Below are positions 52,190 to 62,946 of a stretch of 64,000 nt of DNA, in pieces. Within the stretch, counting starts at the first letter, position 1; every line of letters begins with the position of its first letter. The notes below the pieces were generated by a model, which saw only the letters and a program-made list of their open reading frames with translations, did not search any database and had not been told where the DNA came from. The stretch is taken from positions 12,214,001-12,278,000 of the forward strand of contig NC_091049.1 in NCBI RefSeq assembly GCF_963966145.1, read 5' to 3'. The DNA comes from Tenebrio molitor (Eukaryota; Arthropoda; Insecta; Coleoptera; Tenebrionidae). A program made the translations under genes and the position numbers.

Positions 52190-53480
52190 TTTTGTGAGAA
52201 AATGGAACCGATTGCGTCACCGGACGCGTCCGTAGTAAGCCTGAACGTTTTGGAAAAATCGGGATATTCCAAAATGATATCGTTAGTCAGAACAGACCTT
52301 AATTTTTCAAACGCTAATTGCTCCGTGAGAGTCCAAGTAAAAGGTACGTCTTTTCTCAACAATCGATTTAAAGGTTTCGCGATTAAACTGAATTTCGGGA
52401 TAAAACGTCGATAATAACCGGCTAATCCTAAAAACATTTTGACTTGTTTAGGATTTTTAGGTGTGGGAAATTCGTAAACGGATTTGACTTTAGCAGGATC
52501 TGGTCGAATACCTTTATCAGTAACCAAATGACCTAGATAACTGACTTCTTTCCTCAGAAATTCGCATTTATCTGGTTGTAATAATTTTAAATTACGTTGA
52601 CGGAGTCTACCAAAAACATCCCGTAATTTAACTTTGTGCTGATCCAGATTATATCGGCGTAAATGACAATGTCGTTTAAATAAACAAAACATTTAATACC
52701 TTGAATACCGATTAAAACACGATCCATTAATCTTTGGAAACAAGCGGGAGCTCCTTTTAAACCCATTGGTAACCGTTTGTACTGGTAATGTCCAAAAGGT
52801 GTGCTGAAGGCAGTTTTTTCCGCGTCTTTAGGATCCATTGGGATCTGGTGAAATCCAGATGCGAGATCTAAGACTGTGAAATAACGACTTCTACCTAATT
52901 GATCCAATATGTCGGTTATATTGGGTAAAGGATAAGCATCGCCTAAAGTTGCTTCATTCACTTTCCTGAAATCCACGACAATTCTATATTTCTTTTATCC
53001 AGATGCATCTGATTTTTTCGGTACGATTAACAAAGGGGAATTCCACGGGTTGGTGCTAGATTCAATAACACCTTGTTCAAGCATTGTCCGAACTTGTTGG
53101 TTTATTTCACTTTGTTGAGCGTGTGGAAGTCGATAAGGCTTTAATTTAATTGGTGTTTGCGTTGGGGCCATTGGAATGGTGTGACTGATACTGTTTGTCT
53201 CACTCAAGGGTTCCGATTTAAAAGTAAATAGATCTGAATATTCTAAGCAAATATCAGTTATCTGCTTTTGTTCTTCCGAATTCAAATGCTCCAGACGCAA
53301 ATTTTCTACGATCCGTTTTTCTCTCTCAAGTACATTTGAAGTGTGATTATTTGAAGAAATTCCGGATTCGTTAAAATGAAAACAATTAAATTGACTCATC
53401 GACTCGACGTGTGCAGATACCTCATCGACTGTTATCTCAAATTCATTCGGGTTTAAAAACGCGAAACATGCTTTATTGTT
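52190..53480 (-). pseudogene. pol: gypsy5 reverse transcriptase and RNase H N-terminus
   Basis: 52995-53399: pol N-terminus with NPWNSPLLIVPKK. 52587-52976: DFRKVNEATLGD, FTVLDLASGFHQIPM, LPMGLKGAPACFQRLMD and the active-site box FVYLNDIVIYA, where the first Asp of the Y-x-D-D pair is Asn. 52168-52692: EVSYLGHLVTDKG, GLAGYYRRFIP and RNase H start FRLTTDASGDAIG. A stop near 52997 and a frame change near 52650 separate the pieces. It is a 17.6/297-like enzyme but distinct from gypsy1. Confidence 0.9.
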
Positions 53481-53481
53481 A

Positions 53482-53695
53482 TTATTTTACTTTGATTATC
53501 GCGCTGGCCATCAAAACAGAATTATCAAATTTTGAAGAATTTATCACGTAATCGCCATCAGGTCGGTCAATTTCGACCTCGCACATTGTTTCACACCTGG
53601 GCGGTAAGACAAACGGCTGAACGATTTCCGCTTCTCTTTTACTTCGCTTATCACAAGTGATTGAATCTAAGTTTTCGCTATCAAAAATCACTGCG
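53482..53695 (-). pseudogene. pol: gypsy5 protease-reverse transcriptase linker
   Basis: FVLPPRCETMCEVEIDRPDG and the following strand-rich segment are typical of the spacer after Gypsy protease. The protease itself is missing; the next upstream sequence belongs to another element (53696-55480). Confidence 0.65.
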
Positions 53696-54640
53696 TTGAC
53701 TTATTTTTTCTCGAACACGGGTGACGTCAACGACGTCTGGTAATCCGTTGTCGAGCACGTTTTTTTTTTTGACCCGAAAACCCATTAAGGCCTCGCTTGG
53801 TGTAACACCGATCGTTGCATTGACAGTCCCGTTCAATCCCAGTTGAATGTTAATGATGTTTTCATCCCATTGGTCATCATTCGTGTTGGCTCCCATTGTG
53901 GCTAATGAGGTTAGCAGCGTTTTATGATATCGTTCCACCTGTCCGTTTCCTCTTGGCAAACCAACGGCGGTTAGGTGGCGAATAATGTTACCGTTGATGC
54001 AAAAATCTCTCATAGCTTGGGAGGTGAAAGCCGTTCCTTGGTCGGTGATAAGGCGTTTCGGTGTTCCGAAAGTTTTAATGACGTCCTTCAAACAGTTTAT
54101 AGCGTGTCTACTTTGAGTAACCTTTACCGCGTAAATGAGGATGAATTTTGTAAACGCGTCAATGATTGTGAGAATGTAAGATTTACCAGATCTGGTTTTG
54201 ATGAATGGGCCTAAATGATTTGCATGAATGATATGAAAAGGGCGGGCAACCGTGGTTGATGTCTGACCGATGTCTTTGACAGTGTTTGCAAGACACTGCG
54301 GGTGCTTATTAAGAATTGTCAAAGGTTTATTAACAGCAACTGGATCTGTCGTACCGACTTCTACCTGGTAGTTTTTGATTTCGAGACATTCAACAGAATT
54401 TAAACATCGTGTTTGTACCAATTGTAATTTATCGCCGCACTTGTAATATTCTATATCAGCGAGCTCGGTAAAGTTTTGACCAATTAATATTTCTACGTCT
54501 CGGACGCATTCCGTTACTAGCAGTAATTCGATATGCTTAGTTATGTTATCGAGAGTAATATCTACCCACGTAGAGTGCGTCACCGGAATGCTCTCGGTGC
54601 CGATGGTGGCTAAATAAATGTTGGGAACCCGGGGAGTTAT
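53696..54640 (-). CDS. Gypsy ORF fusing protease directly to integrase (300 aa)
   Basis: Residues 1-60 resemble the C-terminal protease half (ECVRDVEILIGQNF), then residues 105-290 are an integrase core: HLGPFIKTRSGKSYILTII, GTPKRLITDQGTAF (second Asp), GNGQVERYH (Glu). The first catalytic Asp position reads Asn (HANHLGPF). Reverse transcriptase and RNase H are absent without breaking the frame. This is probably a deletion derivative of the element whose gag is at 54.7-55.4 kb. Start methionine at 54583 is arbitrary; the frame is open upstream to about 54700. Confidence 0.8.
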
Positions 54641-55480
54641 GGGCCGCTTATAGTTAGAGTTAGAGTAATGTCTTTGGGACGAGAACTTTGAACTGGGCGG
54701 GCGTCGCGCGTCAGATCTACGAATTTTGCAAGGGTTTTTGTGCGTTACACAAAGTTGCGGAAGTGTTTGGCTAATTCGCTGGGCGATTTAATGCCGGCTG
54801 CCTCCACTGTGAACCTGATTTGTTTGTCATTAATTCCGCCCATGATCAAATTAACCTGATCAGCCCCGCTTATTGGTAACTTCAATTTATGAATAAGTGC
54901 CAATTTTTCGTACGTGTATTCGTAAAGGGATTGTCTCGCCTTGGGTTTACAATCCATCATTATTTGTAAAGCACGATGTAGGTCGCGTTTGACTGCGAAG
55001 TTTTCTGCCAACATTTGTCGCCATTCGGGCCAAGCAAGCCGCGGTACCAAGTCTCCGTTGGTCCCCGCAATTTTCCGAGCACCAGGTAGGACGTCAAACT
55101 GTCTGACCACCTGTACATGGTCGCAAACTCATCAACGGAGTTTAGCCATTCCTCGATGTCACCGTTCAACGGGTTAAACTCGGCAATGATGTTGACTTGC
55201 AAAGAGGTATTCAAACTTACCTGCCTTTCCAGCGTCTCCGGCAGTGACTTACCTGTTGCGCGACTCATACCTCGCGCGATTGCCTCTGACAGTTCAGTCA
55301 CCGACAGTGAAACCCTCGACTCTGCGTTCCCTGACGTTTTCCCCGTTAACGGCGACCCAGGCCAGCAATCCAATCGTCCTGGCGACGCCAGCGGTGTCAT
55401 GGCTTGGACCCTTTCATGGACCTGGTTCCGTTCTCTGGGCAACTGCGAGGAAGGAGGTTGTCTTCCTCACGAATGACAAC
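54641..55480 (-). pseudogene. gag: Gypsy gag (same element as the protease-integrase ORF)
   Basis: 54960-55442 and 54745-55110 give the capsid-like core: DIEEWLNSVDEFATMYRWSD, TSYLVLGKLRG, WRQMLAENFAVKRDLHRAL, SLYEYTYEKLALIHKL and NLIMGGINDKQIRFTVEAAG. These are typical of a Gypsy group common in arthropods. A frame change lies near 55100. No zinc knuckle remains before the protease, so another deletion lies near 54720. Confidence 0.82.
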
Positions 55481-55795
55481 GCCTTTGGTGCCTCCCTGGA
55501 GACGGCTCGCGTTCACGACTTCTCCTACGGCACTCGCGCGACATAATTGTTCATTTCCAACTGACCCCACGACACTTAGTTCTTTTTCTGTTGCAGGGGT
55601 GGCTCAGATCCCACTTCTGATGTAAACTTTATTAGTAGTTTTAATTTAGTCGGTACAAGAAAACACCCGGTAATTTAAACAATGGTTTATTGGCGAACAC
55701 CAGCCTCATCCGCGTGCTAAAGCCGAACTGAGCCTCTTTTTCTCGGTGCTGGAATCCCTTCCCGCGTTTCCGCGTTTGTCCTCGTCTCTCGTATT
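55481..55795 (-). repeat. Possible LTR end and leader before that gag
   Basis: The minus-strand sequence ..AATAAAGTTTACA at 55619 followed by TCAGAAGTGGGATC looks like an LTR end and primer/leader region, but no second LTR is available to prove it. At about 55796 it abuts the reverse transcriptase of another Gypsy copy. Confidence 0.4.
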
Positions 55796-55800
55796 GGGTT

Positions 55801-57000
55801 TCAGTGATTCAGATGCCGTGATCGACGTTTGGTCCCGACTTTGCTGACATTGCTAAATTCATTCTCTACGTTAGCCATTGGGTAGGTTTCCTTTTCCGTA
55901 CACTTGTTCAACGCGCGGTAATGGCGATAATCGCCATTTTCCTTACGGACTAGTACCACCGGACTCGCAAAACTTGAAGTCGACTCCCGGACAATTCCGG
56001 CATCCAACAGATCTTGCACTTTACCCCTAACAACTTCTCTCTCTTTCGACGGCATGCGCTAAGGCCGATAACAGACAGCTTTCGCACTTTGGATATCTCA
56101 ACCTCCGGTACCTCCTCGCAGACATCACCGCGACCTATCAACTTAGCTCGCTGCAGGGTCACGTCCCGATCGCCCAGATTAGTCACCCAAATTTTCCCTC
56201 CAGGCGCCTGTAGCACGCCAACAGGGATGCACACCCCGATTTTCCAGCAGTACGTTGATGAAACGTCGGCTCCGAGGATGTCGACCTGGACAAGTGTCGA
56301 AGAGTTGGCTGGCAGTGTCACTTCCTGATGTACCAAAAGATGGGGGCGTTCCTCAGCGGCGTTAGTGTACTTCTGCTTAGTTCGTGTGTTACTTTGTCGA
56401 TGAGCTGAGCCCGTCCGCCGTCAATTACAAAACTAACGTTCTCATGATTAATCACCGGCTGACCGATGAGCAGGTCAATATCTCCTATCTCGGCATCGGT
56501 GACGATGGCATCGGTTGCAAGTGTGATATCACCGACATGTAAAGTAAAAACCGTCTCATGCGTACACTTATGGTTTTTCCGCCGAAACAACGAAGTAAGT
56601 TTTCTTTAATTGTTAGAGGAAGATCCAACTTGTCAGCGCATTTTTGGTGAATTATATTTCGCTGTGATCTCGTATCGAAGTACGCGTCGATGATCTCATC
56701 GTTGATTTTGCACTTTGTTTTATAAACGTCGCCAACTGATTTCGCACTTATAAGTTTCGCGTCCTTGGAACTGCCAGACGCTGTATCAGCACTGCGGGGC
56801 GGCGCCGTGCATTGGTAACGTCGGTGTCCCAGGCGACCGCACCTGAAGCACTTCATGTCACTGGTTGAGGCAGCCCTTGTACGGGGGCATCGGTTCATTA
56901 AATGGTTATAGGAACCGCACGTATAACAACATCGTTTTTGCGTCCGGATCGTAGCATCTATTATTTTCTTTGATGGTTTGGATTGAAGTAGAGTTCTTGT
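55801..57000 (-). pseudogene. gag-pol: Gypsy gag zinc knuckles, protease and start of reverse transcriptase
   Basis: Minus strand: CYTCGSYNHLMNRC and CFRCGRLGHRRYQC knuckles (56790-56940). Then the protease, where the active site reads DAYFDTRSQRN (D-T-R rather than D-T-G/S), with IGDIDLLIGQPV as flap. A linker follows, then the first reverse transcriptase blocks at 55801-56055 (GIVRESTSSFASPVVLVRK). Ends at 55801, so palm, RNase H and integrase are lost. Similar in type to the adjacent gag/protease-integrase pieces, hence two partial head-to-tail copies of related elements. Confidence 0.82.
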
Positions 57001-57870
57001 ACCGTGACAGTCTCTTGACAGTTTCCCAGTAGTTTTTCCCTTTCTTTTCATTAATCGATGCACATGCTTCTACCCATTTAGAACTTCTGTATTCTTTGAT
57101 CAATTTCTGGATATTTTTGTCCAGATCGTTGTATTTTCTTTTTATTTCTGGGTATTCATTCTGTCTGAAATCTCTGTACATTTGTAACTTTAGTCGTATA
57201 AGAGAAAGTACGAATGGAGGTAATTGACTTCGATATAAGTTGATCTTCCTAACTGGTGAGTTATTTTCCACTAGAGATGATAGTGTTTCAGAAAATTCTC
57301 TTATGCGTTCAGGATTTATTGCTTCGTTTTGCCACTTTGTAAGTCTTGTTAGCATTTCTTTGTTTACTTCTTCAATCTTGCAGTTTCTGATGTCTATTTT
57401 GTGAATTTCTTGATCATCCTGAGGGGCAATTTGCATGTTCATTCTGACTACCATGGCAAAATGATCTGAGCATAGGTCCCTTGTTAGTTGAACATCCTCT
57501 ATAGAGCTTGCCATGTTGCTTGAATACAGCAACTAAAAATATGTGGAGCTTGTCATTCTGGTACGGAATTGTGAAGTGAAGTGCCTCATTAAGTGGATTT
57601 TTAATGTGCAGTTGATTTTATTTACCCATTTTTATACTCGGGTGTACCTGGATGCGACTTCCTCCACGGAAGTTTTTTTTTGGTAATGTTGCCATTTTTT
57701 TGAATTGTGTTCCAATTTTGATACTTGAGATTTGTTTCTTTTTTCGTTTTAGTTTCGACAAAAAGACGACAATTGATGTTGTTAATCAGTTGAACTTTGT
57801 TGGAATAACAGTTTATATTTGAGTAGAGGATGTTAAGCGATATTGTCGACATGAATTTGGGTACCAGTAC
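56958..57870 (-). pseudogene. Jockey-like LINE ORF2 remnant
   Basis: 57622-57852 begins MSTISLNILYSNINCYSNKV, the start of an apurinic-type endonuclease. 56958-57535 resumes at its end (LTRDLCSDHFAMVV, with the S-D-H box) and runs through the helical spacer (YWETVKRLSRYK) toward reverse transcriptase. The middle of the endonuclease and all of reverse transcriptase are missing. The 3' side is cut by Gypsy gag at about 56958. Confidence 0.8.
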
Positions 57871-58420
57871 CGTGTGTAGGGTCTGTCGGTGATATAGATT
57901 GCGGCGAGTTTATGTCAAACATGAGGCTGTAGAGTCTATTCCCGGAGAACACTGCAGAGGTGTCGATGTTATATTGTTTAATAAATTTCTTTCTCAGTTT
58001 CTGTATCAGTTCTTCTCTATTTGTATGTTTTGGATTATTTATTTTGTCGATGTATGTGTCGATTATCATATCATGAATAGTAACTGGTGAATGTATTCTC
58101 GTTTTTTTTGGTTACTTGGACATCTATGGAGTTAGATTTCTTGTTGATCGACTTGATAGGGTTGTTGGGTATACCTTCGATTGGTTTTGTTGGCCTTCTG
58201 AAAATTTAAATGTCCACGCGGCGTGCCCTTTCTCTGAGCATGCACTGCATTTAATTGGTAATTGGCTTGTACATTTGTTTGTATGATGTGGTCCAACACA
58301 TTTATTACATTTTACGGGTGTTTTGCAATTCTTCGTTTTATTAGTAAATTGAGCGCATTTTGAACATGGGAGTGGAGCAGGGGTTGGTTCTTTATCGCGA
58401 AGTATGTGATTTTCTTGCAT
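57871..58420 (-). pseudogene. Jockey-like LINE ORF1 (nucleocapsid-like)
   Basis: 58124-58420 contains a triple zinc-finger region: CSKCAQFTNKTKNC, CNKCVGPHHTNKC and CSACSEKGHAAW, the last without its final cysteine in frame. This is typical of jockey ORF1. After a frame change, 57833-58069 gives the C-terminal tail. ORF1 lies directly upstream of ORF2 as in intact elements. N-terminus absent beyond 58420. Confidence 0.78.
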
Positions 58421-58503
58421 TTACCGATTGGGGAAACGTGCTTTCGTCAAGGCGAACTATTATACAGTCACTATAGTATATTAAGTATAAAGAACGGTAA
58501 TGA

Positions 58504-58598
58504 CAATGACAATGTACCGATCGAAGACAATTGTTTGGAGGAGGAGCGCAGTGATGACTCCAAGTCCAAATATTGTCTCAGACCGGTACATTGTCATT
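58504..58598. repeat. Inverted repeat, about 15-bp arms
   Basis: AATGACAATGTACCG (58505-58519) and CGGTACATTGTCATT (58584-58598) are exact complements with a 64-base loop. Could be a small foldback element; no target duplication seen. Confidence 0.6.
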
Positions 58599-58810
58599 AA
58601 CGTTCGTGGTGCTTATGAGATTTTTTGCGCGATTGAATATTTATTACAAAACATTCCTAACTAGAATGCAATGCGATACGACCCCCTTCACATCGTGTTG
58701 CCATAATGTCGATTTTTGTATCGTTTTTCTAAGGCAATTTGCAAACAGTTACCGCCATTGCAGTTTTTGTGTGCAAATATCGCCAGTCATGTTGAAAAAG
58801 AAGCAGTAAA

Positions 58811-59270
58811 ATGAGTGATCTTAGTGATTCCGAAAACTGTAGAAGAAACTTGGAATGTGGTGTGCGTTCAGCCCTGATTTCTGAGAAATCCAGAGAACGC
58901 TAGTACTCGGAGTCACTCGTTTCCTCGAAGATCAGCTACATTGAAGATTGTGTCGAAAACAAGATTCAATTTACAAGAAAAATTCCTCTTGGCGTCACAA
59001 CTAAAGAATTTTTGAAACCGACGACTTCAACGTGTAATCAAGGAGACAAGGAAAACACGGGGTATGAACATTTTGACAATACAAATGTCGCGGCAAGTCC
59101 GCTAGTATTATGTCATTGCAGCGGCAAGGAATGCCGAAAATTTTGACAATGCCAATGTCGCGGCAAGTTTGCTAATGCTATTTCATTGCAGCGGCAAGGA
59201 AACCGACTACAAGAGATTTATGAGTTTCCAGAAAATGCCCCCACAACTTGTCTTCAACTTTTGTTTACAT
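58811..59270 (+). pseudogene. Unrecognised plus-strand reading frame
   Basis: ATG at 58811 with favourable AAAATGAGT context. It reads MSDLSDSENCRRNLECGVRS, meets a TAG near 58902, and continues as a Ser-rich, then basic sequence (FTRKIPLGVTTKEF, PTTSTCNQGDKENTG). It frameshifts within the 70-bp tandem repeat. An acidic MSDxSDSE start is common in transposase N-termini, but no domain is recognised. Confidence 0.35.
59071..59200. repeat. Two-copy tandem repeat, 70-bp period
   Basis: 59071-59130 and 59141-59200 share TTTTGACAAT, AATGTCGCGGCAAGT and TCATTGCAGCGGCAAGGA with about nine differences, and a 10-base spacer. Confidence 0.88.
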
Positions 59271-60165
59271 AAAAATTATTATAATAACTGATTAATTTTA
59301 AATAAACTTTACTTACCGTTCTAGAACACCAAAAATTACTTACCGTCCAGTTTATCGTTAGCAACGAGTAAACAGAGCTTACTCTCTTGGAAACAGACGT
59401 GGTAAACAAGCAAACAGAGTACAATCGCGCAAAAAACCTTTTTATTCATTATTTATGTTTTGGAGTCTCGAGTTCGGGAAGCTACCGCCAGTGTCCGTTG
59501 CACTCAATTAGCTGTGGTCCGGCGTAAGAGCACAAAACATAGATGTATTAAATTAGATACAGCCATGCGTTGTGGTAGTTCGTCAAGACGTGAAACCTAT
59601 GTCTCTCACTCTCAACTGCATAAGGATTTCATAAGCGCCATCCTTTAGAGAGGTACCGTTGGCAAGCACCAATCAAAGCACGCTAGAAATCTAGTTTGAC
59701 GGTTCTTGGGTTATTGTTTTACTGTCAAATTTTGCAAGAAAATCACAAATAATTTAAACAGAAAAATTTAACATCTTAATTCTCATGGGTCAATCACTGA
59801 AAAGTTGAAATTGAAGTTATCAAGAAAGATACTTATTAATTTGTAGGTAATTTTCATTTACAGGATGCTAACCTCAACTTTTATTTGCTTTTAGCTTTGT
59901 GTGACTTATTTATATTGCCACTATTCTGCAAAAACTCAACTCTAATTTTATAAATTTATAGGAAGCAAGTGTGTTACTTTGTCACAACCTACAATCTTCC
60001 ATTGATTATTATCGTGCAGCAATGGATTTGCTAAAAGATGAAACATTGCATCAATGAGAAAAAACTAAAATTTGGTGAAATTTTGAAGTTGGAAAAGAGT
60101 TCTTTGATGAAATTAAAAAACGCCAACACTAACAAGACATTTATTTGAAAATATTTATTGAACAA
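59271..60165. other. No clear gene
   Basis: Contains ACTTACCGTCCAG and ACTTACCGTTCTAG, possible splice donors on the minus strand near 59315-59350. A short plus-strand frame at 59460-59648 has no recognisable domain. Presumably includes the 3' flank of the P element; its terminal repeat was not identified. Confidence 0.4.
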
Positions 60166-62946
60166 TTATTCATTTCTAAATAAGATTAATTTAACGCATT
60201 TTTGCCTAATTTTATCAGTATTTTTGAGCTCTGTTTTTTTTCTACATTCATAATGTATACGTATATTTAAATAAATTGTTGATATTAATTTAATCAATTG
60301 TATACGATGATTATCCATTAAAGATTGATTCTTGATATGGTTTATCATCATTTCATCACTAAATAAATCTGGTAAGTTTCGCATAGCTTGTAGTGTTAAT
60401 AATTCCTTCAGATGCTTTTTTGTTATTAATTTAGCGTTATCTGTAATTCTGATGGCACGTTCTAATTGTAAACAAAGCAAAATAACATCCTCACTAGGTA
60501 ATATTAGCTTGCCTCGATTTTTGAATTTAATTAATTGGGAATTACATTCACTAGTTGTTAACTTAGAGCAGCAAATTTGACAAAGAATTTTCGGTTTTAC
60601 TTTTTTAATGACGAAACCTGATATATAAACTACCACATCTTCAATAAACTGAGAGAGAGCCAATTGAGAAAAAAAGATACCGTCATTTTCTAAATTTAAT
60701 TTCAATTCAAATTCTGAAAGGTCATCCTCGAGAATTGTATCAGTTGTTTTCGATTTTGTACCGCTAGAAACGTGTAATATGCTGGCAGCATCTAATATAC
60801 TGCAATTACCATATTTTGAACCACTAATTTCGTGTTTTACAATTAGCCTTTTATAGGCGGCTTTAAATTGAAGGCAGGATGGGTTGTTGTTGAATCCAGA
60901 GCGACTTCTTACTGCACTAAAAAATGTTTCCAGGTGGTCTTGACTTAACTTGAAGCTTAAAATATATTCAAATTTATAGTGCGATTTTAAATCCTTGTAT
61001 AGATTCAGCAAGTTATTGCAGTTTATTATGAATCCTAAAAACCCTGTCTTTCTATTACTTTCAATTAATAATGTACCAGTATTAGTTTTTAAATTTTTGA
61101 CATAGTTCACATACGTCTGGATTTTTTCATGTAGAAATTCATAATTTGAATCATTAATGGCTTGAGAAAATTCGCCCTTGGAATATTTGTTTTTGCAGTT
61201 TAAAATATCAAACAAATTATTAAATATTAAACAAAAGTTTGCAGTTGCTTCGCAGTCTTCAAATCCTTTTGCTACTCTTTTACAAAAGCATAGGCTACTC
61301 GCAACACTTGTGCTCATGGTCTGTGCAGCTAGGAACACTTTCATTATCTCATTGTGATAATTAACATGCCTCTTTGTCAATTTATTTGCGGCTCTTAAAC
61401 CCTCAGTTTGTTGTAGGTCAACTAATTGCTTTATATATTTCCACTCAATTGGAAAATTATTTAAATCGTACAATACTTGTCACAAAAAGCATTTCTGCAC
61501 AATTTAAGCATATGACATGCGTCATAGAATGTATAGACAGGCTTATTTGTAACTGGATGTGGAAAATACGGTTTGAAATTTTCGAAACTGTAATTACCAC
61601 CCAATACTTTACACATCGATATATTAACCAATGCTCCATCGAAGGTGATAGAATGACATTTTGCACCGGTATCTTGTAATCGTGTTAAAGAACGATTTAT
61701 TATATCAGCTCTTTCCTGCGCTCTCAGACTTTTAATCAGAAAATAACCCACTGGTACTTTCCAATTTTCATTAAGAGCGACTACCATTATCACTAAGGCA
61801 TTTGTGGCTTCTGTAGTGTTAATACAATCGGGGTCATTTTCAATCCCTACTTCAACGTACCCATGAAATTTGTCGCTACTGTATTCCACTTTTTGTCTAA
61901 TTGCCATCTCATCAAGCACCAAATTAACCACAATTGTTTTTGAATGATTGCAGTTAGCAACTCTCAGTTTAATAGCCTCAAAAGCTTCTTCAGTAAACCC
62001 TGTGTCACCATTTACTGATGAATACCATTTATTTATGGTAACAGGATGAGGTAAAAGGTTATTAAAGGTGGATCTCACATAGTTATAAGCTCTAGGAGAA
62101 TAAAAATTGAGAGTTAGAGCAAATGCCCTGAGTTCTGGTGTAAATTTAGCATTTTTTGAAGCCAATTGTCTCTTCAAAATGTTTTTCATGGCGTCAGGTA
62201 CCGAGTCCTAAAGTAAATATATCAATTTAAAAAATACCGTTAAAAAATGTTAATAATCAATTTGTACCATTACAGTTTCTTGTCTTTCTTCAGCTAATAA
62301 TTTTTCAACCAGTTGATCCAACAAATTATCTAAATTATTTATTTTTTTGATTAATTTGGTGTTTTCAGTTTTTAATTTTTTTATTTGTTGTTTTTGTTCA
62401 ACATATGTCGTTATCATATTTATGTGACGCTTTGCTTTACGAGGACTATTAAAATGGTGTGGTTGTAAATCACCAATGTACCTAGCATCTGCTTGCACAC
62501 TTAATTGGGGTAAAATACTAGGAGGATCGTTTTCTACAAATGAAAAAAGGTAGGTAATAATATTGCATAAATTTGCAACGTCGTTATCATTACCAGGGAT
62601 ATGGAAGTTTGGGAGATTATCTGGCATTTTATTTAAAGTTAATTTTTGTGACGGCACAGATTCTTTCAAAAGGCTTTTCTGAGGTAGTCGGGTTTGATCG
62701 TAATCAGATATTTGAAAATGTTGAGAACAAATTACTGCATCTTTTACTTTTTTAAATTTTTCCTCGATTTTACAAACTTTTATCCACGTACTCCTTAATG
62801 ATTCATCTTTTGGAAAACTGGAAAGGGTTTTATAAGCAGGTAAATCTAATTTAAGCATACACACAGGTAGGTACATACCGATGAAAGGATATTTCTTCGC
62901 TCGTGAAAGGATTGTAAGGAGTGGAACAAACAATACAGGATCTCAT
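60166..62946 (-). pseudogene. P-element-type THAP transposase, three exons, one frameshift
   Basis: Exon 1 (62946-62879) encodes MRSCIVCSTPYNPF, the first C-x2-C of a THAP finger. Intron 1 is 61 nt (62878-62818, GTATGT..TTCCAG). Exon 2 (62817-62268) completes it (WIKVCKI, CSQHF, LPQKSLLKESVPS) and adds a leucine-rich coiled coil. Intron 2 is 60 nt (62267-62208, GTACAA..CTTTAG). Exon 3 holds the RNase H-like core: VNLVLDEMAI (first Asp), SITFDGALVNISM (second Asp), the CHMLKLCRNAF helix, then the GTP-binding-like insertion and FKLSQDHLETFFSAVR with the Glu, and CQICCSKL. One base is missing near 61468. THAP binds DNA; the core cuts in a GTP-dependent way in the P family. Confidence 0.9.
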
